DNA of 64,000 nt from Bacteroidaceae bacterium (GCA_017617315.1 JAFZWM010000002.1:57898-121897), one strand, 5' to 3'; shown: positions 28,501 through 35,567, counted from the stretch's first letter. Translations and numbers: made by a program. Notes: generated by a model from the sequence alone, not told the origin.

Positions 28501-30097
28501 CGCCGAGCGAGTAGACGTTGCGCATCATCAGCTTCCATGTGCCCGATCTTGGCGAGTTGTTGGTGCTCTTCAGAAGCTTTACGAGAAGGGCGGAGTTTGA
28601 GTCCTTCACGTCGGTTGAGAATTCGCCCACCTGAAACGTCTGTCCGCCGTAGGTATATTCGAACGCCACGGCAAGCACTTGGTCGGTCTGGAGAGTGCTC
28701 TTCAGAGAGATGAAGCCGAAGTTGCTGTTGAGCGTGTATTCCGACGAGGTTAACATTCGGGCGTTCTCGATTTTCTCGTAGTCCACGCCGCCCTCCAGAT
28801 TGTTGAATCCGTCGAGCGTGGTGCTTACCTGCTCAATGTCTCTTGCCGCCTGAATCTGCGAGACGGTAGAGTAGAGCGTGTTGCTTGTGTTGCTCGGGTT
28901 TGCCGAACCGCCGCCCCAGCTTGGGTTGCTAAGATGGCGGCCTTCGCCCATATCGGTGAAAGCCACGATGTTGCGCGGACTTGTGTAGCTTCCGTTCTTG
29001 TTCGTAACCCACACCTCTACACGCGTTATGTTGATGCCCGACATCACGTTAGGCAGCTTTGCCATGTTGGCGTTGTATGTGTCGCGGAAGTATTGTGCAA
29101 GGAAGAAATGGCGGTTCTCGTCGTAGTTGTCGGCCGAGAACTCGAACGGCGTTGTCTGCGCTCCGCCTTTCGACGAAACCGATTTCGAGGTTGAGTTCTT
29201 CTGCGAGACCACGGTCTGCAACTTCAGCTTGCCGAACTGCATGTCGGCACGTATTCCGAAGAGCGACGATGCGCCCGAGATAAGCGAGTTGTTCGAAGGA
29301 AAACTGACGTTACCGCCTTCAAGAAGCTTTATTATCTCGTCCTCCTTGCCCTCGTACTGGAGCTTTATCTTCTTTGTGTCGAAGTCGAACGTGGCATCGG
29401 TGTTGTAGTTCAGGTTCATCTTCATCTTGTCGCCCACCTTTCCGTTGAGCGAGAGATTGATTTTCTCGTCGAAGTCGAGTCCGAACGTGCGGCGGCTTCT
29501 CAGCGGCAGACTCGGATTCTCCGTATTCTTGTAGTTTCCGCCAAGCTTCAGTTCGGCCGAGCCTTGCGTCTTAATCTGCACGCCGCCCTTGCCGAAAATC
29601 TTCTCGGCCGGACCAAGGTCGAAGTGCATGTCGCTGAAGTCGAACTTGTCCTTGCCCTTTGCCACGAAGGCCGAGTCGTTTTTCTGCTTGAAATACGAGC
29701 GAATCATCTGCCTTTCGCGCCACTTGCCGTACTCGTCGGCCGACATTATGAACGGCGTGTTAAGGTAGCTGCTGCCCAGCTTGTTGCCCACCAGATAGTA
29801 GTCGCCCTTTTCGTTGTATTCGGCTTCGGTTGTCAGATTGTCGGGCGATTTCAGGTCGGATGCGTTCTCCTTCAGTTCGCCCTGCTCCATAGCAACAGTC
29901 TTGCTCACCCCAAAGCGAGGGTGAGCAAGACTGTCTGAATCTGCCTGAGCCTTGTATTCAGAATTTATGTTGCTTTCGAAGGCCGATTTTATCCTTGCCT
30001 CTGGCGTGAGGACGTTAATTGCCCAGTTGGCAGAAGCCAGCGACACCAGAGCGGTAAGGACGGCAGCCTTGTTCCATCGTCTAAAACCAATCATCAA
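22598..30097 (-). CDS. sprA: Type IX secretion outer-membrane translocon SprA (Sov)
   Basis: 2499 aa, the size expected for SprA/Sov, the very large outer-membrane beta-barrel that carries type IX secretion cargo to the cell surface. An N-terminal signal anchor (LTALVSLASANWAINVL) is followed by SprA features such as FDLGPAEKIFGKGGVQIKTQG, LPLRSRRTFGLDFDEKINLS, GEYARLFAGSPSGTQGGASY with DDFEYTKNGIDI, and many amphipathic strands ending RQRNVPLISTTAYPTTTVDF and FGVSMKFSLTR. It lies 15 nt after ruvA, the usual neighbour in Bacteroidetes. Near the 5' end the coding sequence holds a perfect 16-bp inverted repeat (29895-29934). The gene implies an active T9SS; its other components are not in the window. 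Confidence 0.95.
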   Translation of the reverse strand: MMIGFRRWNKAAVLTALVSLASANWAINVLTPEARIKSAFESNINSEYKAQADSDSLAHPRFGVSKTVAMEQGELKENASDLKSPDNLTTEAEYNEKGDYYLVGNKLGSSYLNTPFIMSADEYGKWRERQMIRSYFKQKNDSAFVAKGKDKFDFSDMHFDLGPAEKIFGKGGVQIKTQGSAELKLGGNYKNTENPSLPLRSRRTFGLDFDEKINLSLNGKVGDKMKMNLNYNTDATFDFDTKKIKLQYEGKEDEIIKLLEGGNVSFPSNNSLISGASSLFGIRADMQFGKLKLQTVVSQKNSTSKSVSSKGGAQTTPFEFSADNYDENRHFFLAQYFRDTYNANMAKLPNVMSGINITRVEVWVTNKNGSYTSPRNIVAFTDMGEGRHLSNPSWGGGSANPSNTSNTLYSTVSQIQAARDIEQVSTTLDGFNNLEGGVDYEKIENARMLTSSEYTLNSNFGFISLKSTLQTDQVLAVAFEYTYGGQTFQVGEFSTDVKDSNSALLVKLLKSTNNSPRSGTWKLMMRNVYSLGAYSMQKEKFRLDIKIQSDTTGIYSNYLPEIEFKDKTLLRLLGCDRLDNSNKSNPNGYFDYIEGYTINSSTGRVYFPVVEPFGEDLRNAIIKGGASEATADKYCFKELYDSTKTVAKQIAEKNKFMLAGQYKASSGSEIQLGSMNIPQGSVVVTAGGVTLTENTDYTVDYGLGVVTIINQSIIDAGTSVNVSLESNTEYSLQRKTMLGMNWEYTFNKDFIIGGTLQHMSEKPLTTKVSMSEEPLNNSVMGFNVSYKKESQWLTNMIDKLPFVHTSTPSTINFTGEYARLFAGSPSGTQGGASYIDDFEYTKNGIDIRTPTAWSICSTPSDFEESKLSNDVRYGFNRAALSWYYIDPLFTRRSSSLTPSYIKSDTKQLSNHYVREVYEREIYPNKDTNVGETTTLSILNLAYYPSERGPYNLDPDLTYDGKLNNPSKRWGGMMRKLDTNDFETSNIEYVEFWMLDPFIYNTDGSNRGGDFYLNLGEISEDILKDGKKSYESGLPITDNDKNYSETAWGRVPNTSTSVVYAFNSTPGARTKQDVGFNGLSDDDERIYPAYREYLDAIRGKVKPEVYDSIYNDPANDDYHYFRGSDYDSQRVGILDRYRRINNPSGNSPESGSSGEKYDTAYKSVPDTEDKNSDYTMNEYEKYFQYHISIRPEDMVVGRNFIVDKRAAICKDDTKDVYWYQFRVPVDEYEKIVGNISDFSSIRFARMYLTGFEQPIILRFATLDLVRSDWRTYDQKLYTGEAPATNATMLMSAVNIEENNDKTPVNYVLPPGISRVLDPSQSQLTQNNEQALSLVVKNLSSGDARAVYKGTHIDLRQYKRIQMYAHANALENDITNLTDNQISMFVRLGSDYKNNYYEYEIPLVLTPEGKYHEESGRTSVWPDANYMDVEFSKFTKIKKARNKARNEGGVNLNKLYSEYDPEHPNNKISIMGNPTLGEIKTIMIGLRNNSREVKSAEVWVNELRLKGTENEGGWAAQGNLSMQLADLGSVSLQGHYESAGYGGLEQTLAERRTDDYFQYAVTTSFELGKLVPEKVKLSMPLYYSFTKEKTTPKYNPFDTDMLLKDSYALCADKQEKDSLEHLTTTISTYSNLSFSNVKFNIASKTPMPYDPANFSFSFSRSLKYNSGESTDWEKELDWKGLISYNYAPSYKPWQPFSKIKSKSKWYRILKEFNLNYLPQSISITSDISRHYYELQERDIEALTAGESSNLPISFADQFLFNREMNVRWDLTKNLHMNLTTATHAEIEEPYVAVNKDLYPDEYTAWKDSVKTSIMHWGRPLDFQQTFTASFQSPLNKLPCFDWINADASYNSSYNWERGTEDENGNSYGNTINMQRTINMNGKLNFETLYNKVPFLKEVNQKFSRSARSRNNQPKKKGNAPAASKPGNSKRFSKEVTLSKGKPLGLTHNRKSKRLIVTATTKDGKEYPIKYKVVNENRIDITNNDSVKIKVSVTAKEPLENKAWFKTAQYVARGLMMVRNASISYRNTYAMSLPGFAPEVDDFFGQRKSGIMSPGLGFAFGTVGDSYIQRAHDNGWLMGNDSLSSPATTNLSEDLQIKMTLEPVREFRIDLNASRTVSRARSIEYMYSGMPETRSGTLNMTIVSLKSAFASSGNANNGYYSKTFNEFLNNLDIIQRRVEAKYSGATYPAGTALAGQTFDTKNGTVNKYSADVMIPAFLSAYGKGNAMSSPLDIFPALTQMMPNWKFTYSGLGKLSFFSRYFKSVNITHGYKSVFSIGSYNTFSTFQQYMGDNMGFVTDVATGNPVPSSMFDVSTCSINESFSPLIGLNVTLHNNLTAKVEMKKTRILNLSMASTQIVETTSNDIVFGAGYKIIDFKFFGGHKVMKAKKGKKAAKGSDSNSEKDNAAPAKKSRNRVSTDLNVRADFSLRTQNALCRNISTALTTANSGSKAIKLSISADYTFNRLLTMSAYYDRQRNVPLISTTAYPTTTVDFGVSMKFSLTR
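29895..29934. repeat. Perfect 16-bp inverted repeat inside sprA
   Basis: ACAGTCTTGCTCACCC (29895-29910) and GGGTGAGCAAGACTGT (29919-29934) are exact reverse complements with an 8-nt loop, at codons about 55-68 of sprA, some 165 nt after its start. The arms are fully coding (DSLAHP and GVSKTV). In the mRNA this makes a very stable stem-loop. Confidence 0.85.
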
Positions 30098-30112
30098 GAA
30101 ATGTTTGTCAGA

Positions 30113-30724
30113 TTATTTCAGCATCTTTAATGCCATCTTTATGACCTCCTGAACGGTGTAGTCGGGATTTTCCTTCAGCAGCTCGTTAACCGCCTTGCTT
30201 GTTGGCGCAGGTGCGAAGCCCAGCATGGTGAGTGCGCTCACCGCCTCCTCGCGCGTCTCCTTCGTCTTGCTGCTTATAGCCGCGTCGGCCGATGCCGTGC
30301 TGCCTATTCCGTTGGCGTTGGCAATGTTGCCCACCTTGTCCTTCAGCTCGACAATTATGCGTTGTGCCGTCTTCAAGCCTATGCCCTTCACGCCCTTCAG
30401 AACCTTGTCGTTCTCGGTTGTTATGGTGTCGCACAGTTCCGCCGGAGTGAATGCCGACAGAATCATCCTTGCCGAGTTGCCGCCGATGCCCGATACCGAG
30501 ATGAGCAGCAGAAACAGTTCGCGCTCGCTCTTTGTGGCGAATCCGTACAGCACATAGGCATCTTCTCGGATAGCCTCGTAGACATATAGTTTCACGTCCT
30601 TCTTGCCCTGAACGGCAGAGAAGGTGTTGAGTGAGATATTGAGTAGATAGCCAACTCCGTTGCAGTCTACCACGGCTGTGGCAGGAGTCAGTTCGTCAAG
30701 AGTTCCTCTTACAAATTCAATCAT
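30113..30724 (-). CDS. ruvA: Holliday junction branch-migration protein RuvA
   Basis: 203 aa, normal length. RuvA binds four-way junctions and loads the RuvB motor. The OB-fold N terminus [25 protein letters not shown] start (first 20 residues), [23 protein letters not shown], the helix-hairpin-helix pair ([16 protein letters not shown] and [19 protein letters not shown]) and the C-terminal three-helix RuvB-binding domain are all present. It is the first gene of a two-gene unit with sprA. The 5' region carries an AT-only palindrome at 30737-30757. Confidence 0.97.
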   Translation of the reverse strand: MIEFVRGTLDELTPATAVVDCNGVGYLLNISLNTFSAVQGKKDVKLYVYEAIREDAYVLYGFATKSERELFLLLISVSGIGGNSARMILSAFTPAELCDTITTENDKVLKGVKGIGLKTAQRIIVELKDKVGNIANANGIGSTASADAAISSKTKETREEAVSALTMLGFAPAPTSKAVNELLKENPDYTVQEVIKMALKMLK

Positions 30725-31240
30725 GTTGCGTGTGTAATTATATTATAATAATATAATCAACGCTCTTTTGCCGTTTATATTGTGTCGTGTTGATATTCTT
30801 AGTCCGATAAAGCCATGCCGTTTGTTCGGAAATCCTTCGGGATTCCTTCGAGATGCGTTCGGGATTCTTCTTTGTAAAAAGTTTGGAATTTGGCTTTGAT
30901 TTAAAGTTTTGTTTTTTCAGAATATTGTATAATGTGGACAAACAATTGAAAAGTAGTCTGTTTTTTTTGAATGTGTAAAAAATGTCTTAATTTTGAACCC
31001 GACTTTCTGTTGTAAGTCATGAATTTTAATCGGATATTATGATGATAGAATTTTCTGTAAGAAAATATTGTAAATGACGATGAAAAACTGTTGAAACACA
31101 CAAAAGAAAATTTGATACTAAAAGAAGCATAACTTGTGTGTATACTGATGAGCAAAAAACTCTGTTATACAATCTGTTAGTGTTTTATGTTTTTGCTCAA
31201 GTAAAAAGAACTAATAAAATATAAATTAAATTTAAGAATT
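30725..31240. other. 516-nt intergenic region with palindrome, 11-nt periodic stretch and inverted repeat
   Basis: Divergent spacer between ruvA and the secreted-protein gene; no gene is seen. It contains the palindrome ATTATATTA-TAA-TAATATAAT (30737-30757), four degenerate 11-nt units of the form GATTCCTTCGG (30819-30862), and TGAGCAAAAA (31149-31158) matching TTTTTGCTCA (31190-31199), a 10-bp inverted repeat ending 42 nt before the next start codon. The last may be a regulatory hairpin or operator. The rest is AT-rich leader sequence. Confidence 0.65.
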
Positions 31241-32257
31241 ATGAAAAGTAGAACATTTAAAATGTTTTCGGCACGCACAGCTATGCTGATGCTTGCAACC
31301 TTATTCTCGGCCGGAGCATGGGCACAACTTTCTGAAGGAACGACCTTTCAACTTATTCCAAATGGAAGTGGATTGTTTAAGGCTGTTATTCACGGAAATA
31401 CTACTTCAGATTGTGGTATCGAAGAGACTGCAGGCCCAATTTTGAATGAGATTGTATGTGAACGTGAATTCAAGGTTGGTGTGCCGGCTACTATTGTTTT
31501 ACCATTTCCTACTAAAGATTTTACAGTAACTGGAGGAAACTTCTATGAGTTCGCATGTGTAGAGTGGAACTCTGATAAAGGACAGTGGGTAGCATCTATG
31601 AAACAGGTAGATGAAAATAATCTGCTCAGAAACACCCCTTATATCATTGTCCCTACATCAACTACACTTAATTTCAATATGAATGGAAATACAGTGAAAG
31701 CTTTTACAGATGTAGCAACAGTTACATGCGATTGCTGGTCTTTTGTAGGTACATACAAAATGACATATTGGATTGACGCTTCTGTAAATGCTGCAGAGAC
31801 AGATCTTGTAAAAGAGGTTGATCATACTTTAGTCGTAGTTGGTGATGAGCCTGGTGACTATTATGGATTTGCGGCAACTGATGGTACGGCAGTTGGAGGT
31901 GGATCTGTTGCAGCCGGTGAATTTGTAAAGTGCTCGGGTGATGGTTCTTCTGCAAATACTGCCTTCATTTTGCCTATGCGTGCATATCTTAAGTTTGTTG
32001 GTGATGAAAATTGCCCGGCAAATAAAGACACACAGATGTTGCAACGTAAAAATTCAGCTGCAGCCATCTTACCTACACGTATTGCAGTTGTTTTGCTCGA
32101 CAAAAACGGCGAGGTTACAAGTGTTGGAACTATATCTGAAAAAACTGGCGAAATCACTTTCGAGGGCTGGTTCACTCTCGATGGCATCAAACTGCCAGCC
32201 GAGCCAACAAAGAGCGGTATTTACATCCACAATGGCAAGAAAGTCGTTGTTAAGTAA
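31241..32257 (+). CDS. Secreted protein with a T9SS-like C-terminal tail, unknown function
   Basis: 338 aa. Signal peptide MKSRTFKMFSARTAMLMLAT... ending SAGAWAQ. The body has repeated beta-strand segments (KVGVPATIVLPFPTKDF, NTPYIIVPTSTTLNFNM, FVKCSGDGSSANTAFILPMR) and ends TKSGIYIHNGKKVVVK. The GIYIxNGKKVxxK ending is common on secreted Prevotella and Bacteroides proteins and resembles the last motif of type IX sorting domains; sprA nearby would supply the exporter. Codon use is more AT-rich than the dcw genes. It starts the run that leads to the peptide/PqqD cluster, 54 nt ahead of the small peptide gene. I do not recognise the body. Confidence 0.7.
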   Translation: MKSRTFKMFSARTAMLMLATLFSAGAWAQLSEGTTFQLIPNGSGLFKAVIHGNTTSDCGIEETAGPILNEIVCEREFKVGVPATIVLPFPTKDFTVTGGNFYEFACVEWNSDKGQWVASMKQVDENNLLRNTPYIIVPTSTTLNFNMNGNTVKAFTDVATVTCDCWSFVGTYKMTYWIDASVNAAETDLVKEVDHTLVVVGDEPGDYYGFAATDGTAVGGGSVAAGEFVKCSGDGSSANTAFILPMRAYLKFVGDENCPANKDTQMLQRKNSAAAILPTRIAVVLLDKNGEVTSVGTISEKTGEITFEGWFTLDGIKLPAEPTKSGIYIHNGKKVVVK

Positions 32258-32311
32258 TGACTTCTATTAGAATGAGAGAAGTAAAATACGAAAATCTTAA
32301 ATAGAAAAGAT

Positions 32312-32503
32312 ATGAAAAAAGAAAATCGTACAAACGATATGTCAAAGAAGGGCTACAACAAACCAAATATGAGAATTGTAAAGTTGCAGCATGAGGCGCA
32401 TTTGCTTAGTGGAAGTGATAGGTGTTGTAAAAATCCAAATTCTGATACAGATCGTCCTTCAGGCTCAAGTAAAGCCAAGGTATGGCATTGGATGGTTGAT
32501 TAA
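32312..32503 (+). CDS. Small peptide with LLSGS motif, candidate RiPP precursor
   Basis: 63 aa (54 aa if it starts at the ATG at 32339). It resembles a class of short Bacteroidales proteins that begin KPxMRxVxL and carry LLxGS: here YNKPNMRIVKLQHEAHLLSGS, then a 28-residue C-terminal part with CC, many Ser/Asp/Lys and a WHW motif near the end. A conserved leader ending at a small-residue pair, followed by a variable Cys-rich tail, is what a ribosomally made and modified peptide precursor looks like. Downstream within 1.9 kb are a nucleotidyltransferase, an S26 peptidase and a PqqD-like protein. Precursor status is inference; it could also be a small regulatory or toxin-like protein. Confidence 0.6.
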   Translation: MKKENRTNDMSKKGYNKPNMRIVKLQHEAHLLSGSDRCCKNPNSDTDRPSGSSKAKVWHWMVD

Positions 32504-32549
32504 GTGCTTGTAAAACAGATAGTAAAGTGTTAATCGAAAATATTGTTTA

Positions 32550-33662
32550 ATGAAAGACACTAAAGAAATCTGTCGAATCGAAAAATTCTATAAGCTCCTG
32601 CGTCTGGCATTAGGTCAGACGCAGGACTTTTCCGTTGAATTAAGTGCCGACGATTGGACGTGGATGTACATTGCTGCTGAGCGCCAGACACTTGGCGGCA
32701 TATTATACAAGGGTGTTAAATTGCTGCCCGAGGACAAGAAACCGCCTTTCGACGTGCTGATGCAATGGGCTTGCGATGCCGAAGCAATTCGCGGACTAAA
32801 CGAAATGCATAACAGCGAGGCTGCTCGTCTTACGCGTCTTTTTGCCGAACGAGGCTGTAAAACCGCAATCTTGAAAGGACAGGCAAACGCGCGCCTCTAT
32901 CCCGATAAGTTTAGCCGCCTGCCCGGCGATATAGACATCTGGGTTGAAGGCGGAAAAGAAAAAGTTCTTAGTCTGTTGGATAGTATGGGGAACAAAGTTG
33001 CAGTCAATGACCATCATGCACATTATCAAGAAAATGGAGTGGAAATAGAAGCGCATTTCAAGCCTTCGGCTGGAACTTATAATCCAAGGGAGAACGAAAG
33101 GCTGTTGCGTTGGCTGGAGCAGGAAATAAACAATCTGACCTTAACGGAGAGTGGCTTCTATGCGCCTTCTGTGCGTTTTGCCCTTGTCATGCAAATGGCT
33201 CATATATTGCAGCATGTGTTAAATGGTGGCGTTGGATTGCGACAAGTGATAGACTACTATTGGCTGTTGCATAATTCTACAGCCGAGGAAAGAAATTGTG
33301 TGTCATCTCTGCTTCGCCCTTTCGGGTTGCAAGATATTGCAGGTGCTATGATGTGGATTTTAAGCGAAAAATTCGGCATGGAATCCGACAAGATGCTCTG
33401 TACTCCAAATCGCAATCTTGGAAAATATTTGCACTGGATAATAATGAAAGGCGGTAATTTCGGAAAGTTTGAAGAACTGGAACAATATAGCAATATTTGG
33501 GTGGAGCAGTTGGATGCAAGACTTAGGGCTATACGAGGCATCCCCTTTGGTTTTATGGCATGTGTAAATATGGAGATTCAATTTTGGAAGTATGTTCTGA
33601 GTACAATTCCTATGCGTCTAAAGCACAGAAATCTGTTTTTGAGAAACGCGCAGAATCTATAG
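32550..33662 (+). CDS. Nucleotidyltransferase-fold protein (PF14907-like)
   Basis: 370 aa. The block AILKGQANARLYPDKFSRLPGDID matches the nucleotidyltransferase signature of PF14907 proteins: Lys109-Gly110, then Asp127-Ile-Asp129 as the metal-binding pair. The remainder is helical (LRQVIDYYWLLHN, MMWILSEKFGM). Members often sit in peptide-modification clusters, such as some lasso-peptide loci, but their substrate there is not settled. The gene starts 46 nt after the small peptide and ends 6 nt before the S26 peptidase. Catalytic residues look intact, so it is likely active. Confidence 0.8.
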   Translation: MKDTKEICRIEKFYKLLRLALGQTQDFSVELSADDWTWMYIAAERQTLGGILYKGVKLLPEDKKPPFDVLMQWACDAEAIRGLNEMHNSEAARLTRLFAERGCKTAILKGQANARLYPDKFSRLPGDIDIWVEGGKEKVLSLLDSMGNKVAVNDHHAHYQENGVEIEAHFKPSAGTYNPRENERLLRWLEQEINNLTLTESGFYAPSVRFALVMQMAHILQHVLNGGVGLRQVIDYYWLLHNSTAEERNCVSSLLRPFGLQDIAGAMMWILSEKFGMESDKMLCTPNRNLGKYLHWIIMKGGNFGKFEELEQYSNIWVEQLDARLRAIRGIPFGFMACVNMEIQFWKYVLSTIPMRLKHRNLFLRNAQNL

Positions 33663-33668
33663 CGTATA

Positions 33669-34094
33669 ATGGCTTGTGATAATATCATAGAAGAAACCAT
33701 CCGATTGGTAAACGAAGGCGTTAGCGTTACTCTGCCCGTAACGGGATGGAGCATGCTGCCTTTCATCGTGGGCGAGCGCGACTGCGTTGTCCTACAAAAG
33801 CCGGAGCAGACAAAAGTTGGCGATGTGGTTCTGGCATGGGTAGACGGATGCAAATACGTTGTACACCGCGTTGTCCGCATAGACGGCGAAGACCTCTTCC
33901 TGATGGGCGACGGCAATCTTATTGCCACCGAGCATTGTTCGGCTTCCGATGTAAAAGCCGTGGCTACTCACGTTGTCGATTCGTCGGCAAAAAAACATTA
34001 TCTGTATGGCAGATGGCGGAGACTTGCCGTAAAACTGTGGTACTGGCTACTTCCGATAAGAAAATATTTATTAGCAATATACAAACGACTATGA
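33669..34094 (+). CDS. S24/S26-family serine peptidase of Ser-His type
   Basis: 141 aa, small for a signal peptidase. The nucleophile region TLPVTGWSMLPFI places Ser28 in the GxSMxP box; the second catalytic position is His66 in VVHRVVR rather than Lys, as in SipW/Sec11-type enzymes; FLMGDGN is the third conserved box. A C-terminal hydrophobic, basic segment (LWYWLLPIRKYLLAIYKRL) may anchor it to the membrane. In this setting it is a good candidate for cutting the small peptide's leader at or after LLSGS. Its stop overlaps the next ATG by 4 nt. Confidence 0.85.
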   Translation: MACDNIIEETIRLVNEGVSVTLPVTGWSMLPFIVGERDCVVLQKPEQTKVGDVVLAWVDGCKYVVHRVVRIDGEDLFLMGDGNLIATEHCSASDVKAVATHVVDSSAKKHYLYGRWRRLAVKLWYWLLPIRKYLLAIYKRL

Positions 34095-34357
34095 AGATAA
34101 AGGACGGATTTGTGCTGCGCGATGTGTGCGGCGAACAGGTTATTATGGGCGAGGGACTCGGCGCGGTTAATTTCGGCAAGCTGCTTGCCCTTAACGATAC
34201 GGCTGCGTGGCTGTGGCAGAAGGCGCTGGAGATGGGCGACTTCACGGTCGAGGCTCTTGCTGCCGCACTTTGCGACGAATACGATGTCGCTCCCGATGAG
34301 GCTCGCGAGGATGTGGCAGAGATTGTGTCGGAGTGGCAGGAAGTAGGCGTTATATAG
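34091..34357 (+). CDS. PqqD-like peptide-binding protein
   Basis: 88 aa. MKIKDGFVLRDVCGEQVIMG, then NFGKLLALNDTAAWLWQKAL and DEAREDVAEIVSEWQEVGVI, is the PqqD fold: three strands, then helices around an NDTAAWLW core. PqqD and its relatives (the RRE domain) bind leader peptides and present them to modifying enzymes. The ATG at 34091 overlaps the peptidase stop (ATGA), implying translational coupling; the longer open frame upstream is only a shadow of the peptidase gene. Followed at once by a terminator, so this gene closes the cluster. Confidence 0.85.
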   Translation: MKIKDGFVLRDVCGEQVIMGEGLGAVNFGKLLALNDTAAWLWQKALEMGDFTVEALAAALCDEYDVAPDEAREDVAEIVSEWQEVGVI

Positions 34358-34392
34358 TAAGCAACAAATATCTAAGAAAAAAGGCTGGAGTG

Positions 34393-34416
34393 CGGGCATG
34401 ATTTGCCCGTTCTTTT
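34393..34416 (+). terminator. Terminator closing the PqqD cluster
   Basis: CGGGCA (34393-34398), a TGATT loop and TGCCCG (34404-34409), followed by TTCTTTT. Located 36 nt after the pqqD-like stop. Confidence 0.75.
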
Positions 34417-34587
34417 AGTTTTATACTGTTTATATTGTGCAATATAGGCTTAAAATTGCATTTCAATATTGAAATCATCATTTTCTTTGGAAAAAGACAA
34501 CCTAAAATAACCTAATTCTAACTTATTTCTTTATTTTTGCATTATAAATTTAAGTATCTTGTAAATTCTAATATTGATAAATCTTTC

Positions 34588-35567
34588 ATGAAGGCAGGAA
34601 TATCATTTTTAGCTTTTCTGTTATTTGGGTACGTTTGTGCCTTTTCGCAACGAAAGTTTGAAAAAAATAGATGTGGCAGATTTCGATACAAAAGTTTGCC
34701 CGATAGACAGTTCTGCCGCGGCTGAGTTCATTTATTACATGGGGAAGACCGAATATGCTTACAATGGTGCAGGAGTGTTCTTCCTGAAAAGAAAGATAAA
34801 GGCGCGTGTAAGGGTGCTGAAAGAAGAAGGCAAGAGTAATGCCAACTGTGCTTCCGCTCAATCTTTTGGCCGAGGGCGTTCTGTATGACAAAACGATAGG
34901 CAAGGTAGATTCGGAAATATTTGATTTGTCGCTAATTAGGGGTAATGACCTGAATACGAATATACAATGTAGTATAAACGACGATGGCGACATCGTAGGA
35001 ACAATTCGAAATGTATATAAAGGCATTGAAGCTGAGAAGTTTAAGCTGAAATATCACGAGAGCGCCGACAGTCTGGCTTTGATTGACAATATAGAGAGGC
35101 GGTACGGCTGCAAACTGAAGACGTACAAGACCAAGAATGTTGATGGCATTGGACTTTCGGCCATAGAACAATATTATTTTTCAAAGGCGATAGACAAAAT
35201 CGGCGACCGACTGTTTTTCAACCCGATGATATTTGCAAGCGAGATAAAAAACTATTTCACGGATGAGAGTCGCGAGATGCCAGTCGAATTTCCGAATCTT
35301 CAGAAGACCGAGATAAAAGCATTGATGATGCTTCCCGATGATTACGAGGTTGAGGAAATCCCAACGGCGCGTAGCTTCAAGTTCAGGGAAGGCGAGATAG
35401 AGGTCAAGATTGACATCAGTCTTGAAGGAAAGATGCTGAATGCCGTCTATACTTTCAGCATAAACACTCCGCTGGTTGTGCCGCAGCACTATGCCGAGTT
35501 GCAAAAGTTCTGGAAAGAAGTTCTTGATATAAATTCGCAGAGAGTCGTTTTGAAGAAGAAGGCGTGA
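34588..35567 (+). pseudogene. Degenerate DUF3857/transglutaminase-fold gene with internal deletion
   Basis: Remnant of a paralogue of the 659-aa gene at 35645. The signal peptide (MKAGISFLAFLLFGYV) and the strand VDVADF/DVADF region align, but an A7 run at 34661-34667 shifts frame. The second part (KVCPIDSSAAAEFIY to KARVRVLKEEGKSN) stops aligning at the place corresponding to 35896 of the paralogue and resumes at VLPLNLLAEGVLYD, corresponding to 36901: about 335 codons, the whole transglutaminase-like core, are missing. A second shift occurs at the junction. The tail ends REVVLKKKA-like (QRVVLKKKA), as in the paralogue. A TATTTTTG -7 element lies at 34532-34539. Confidence 0.85.

Noticed and set aside
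31241..34357. Lasso-peptide biosynthetic cluster
   Set aside because: PqqD and PF14907 partners fit, but no asparagine-synthetase-like cyclase or transglutaminase-type B2 protease is present; only a looser RiPP-like reading is kept.
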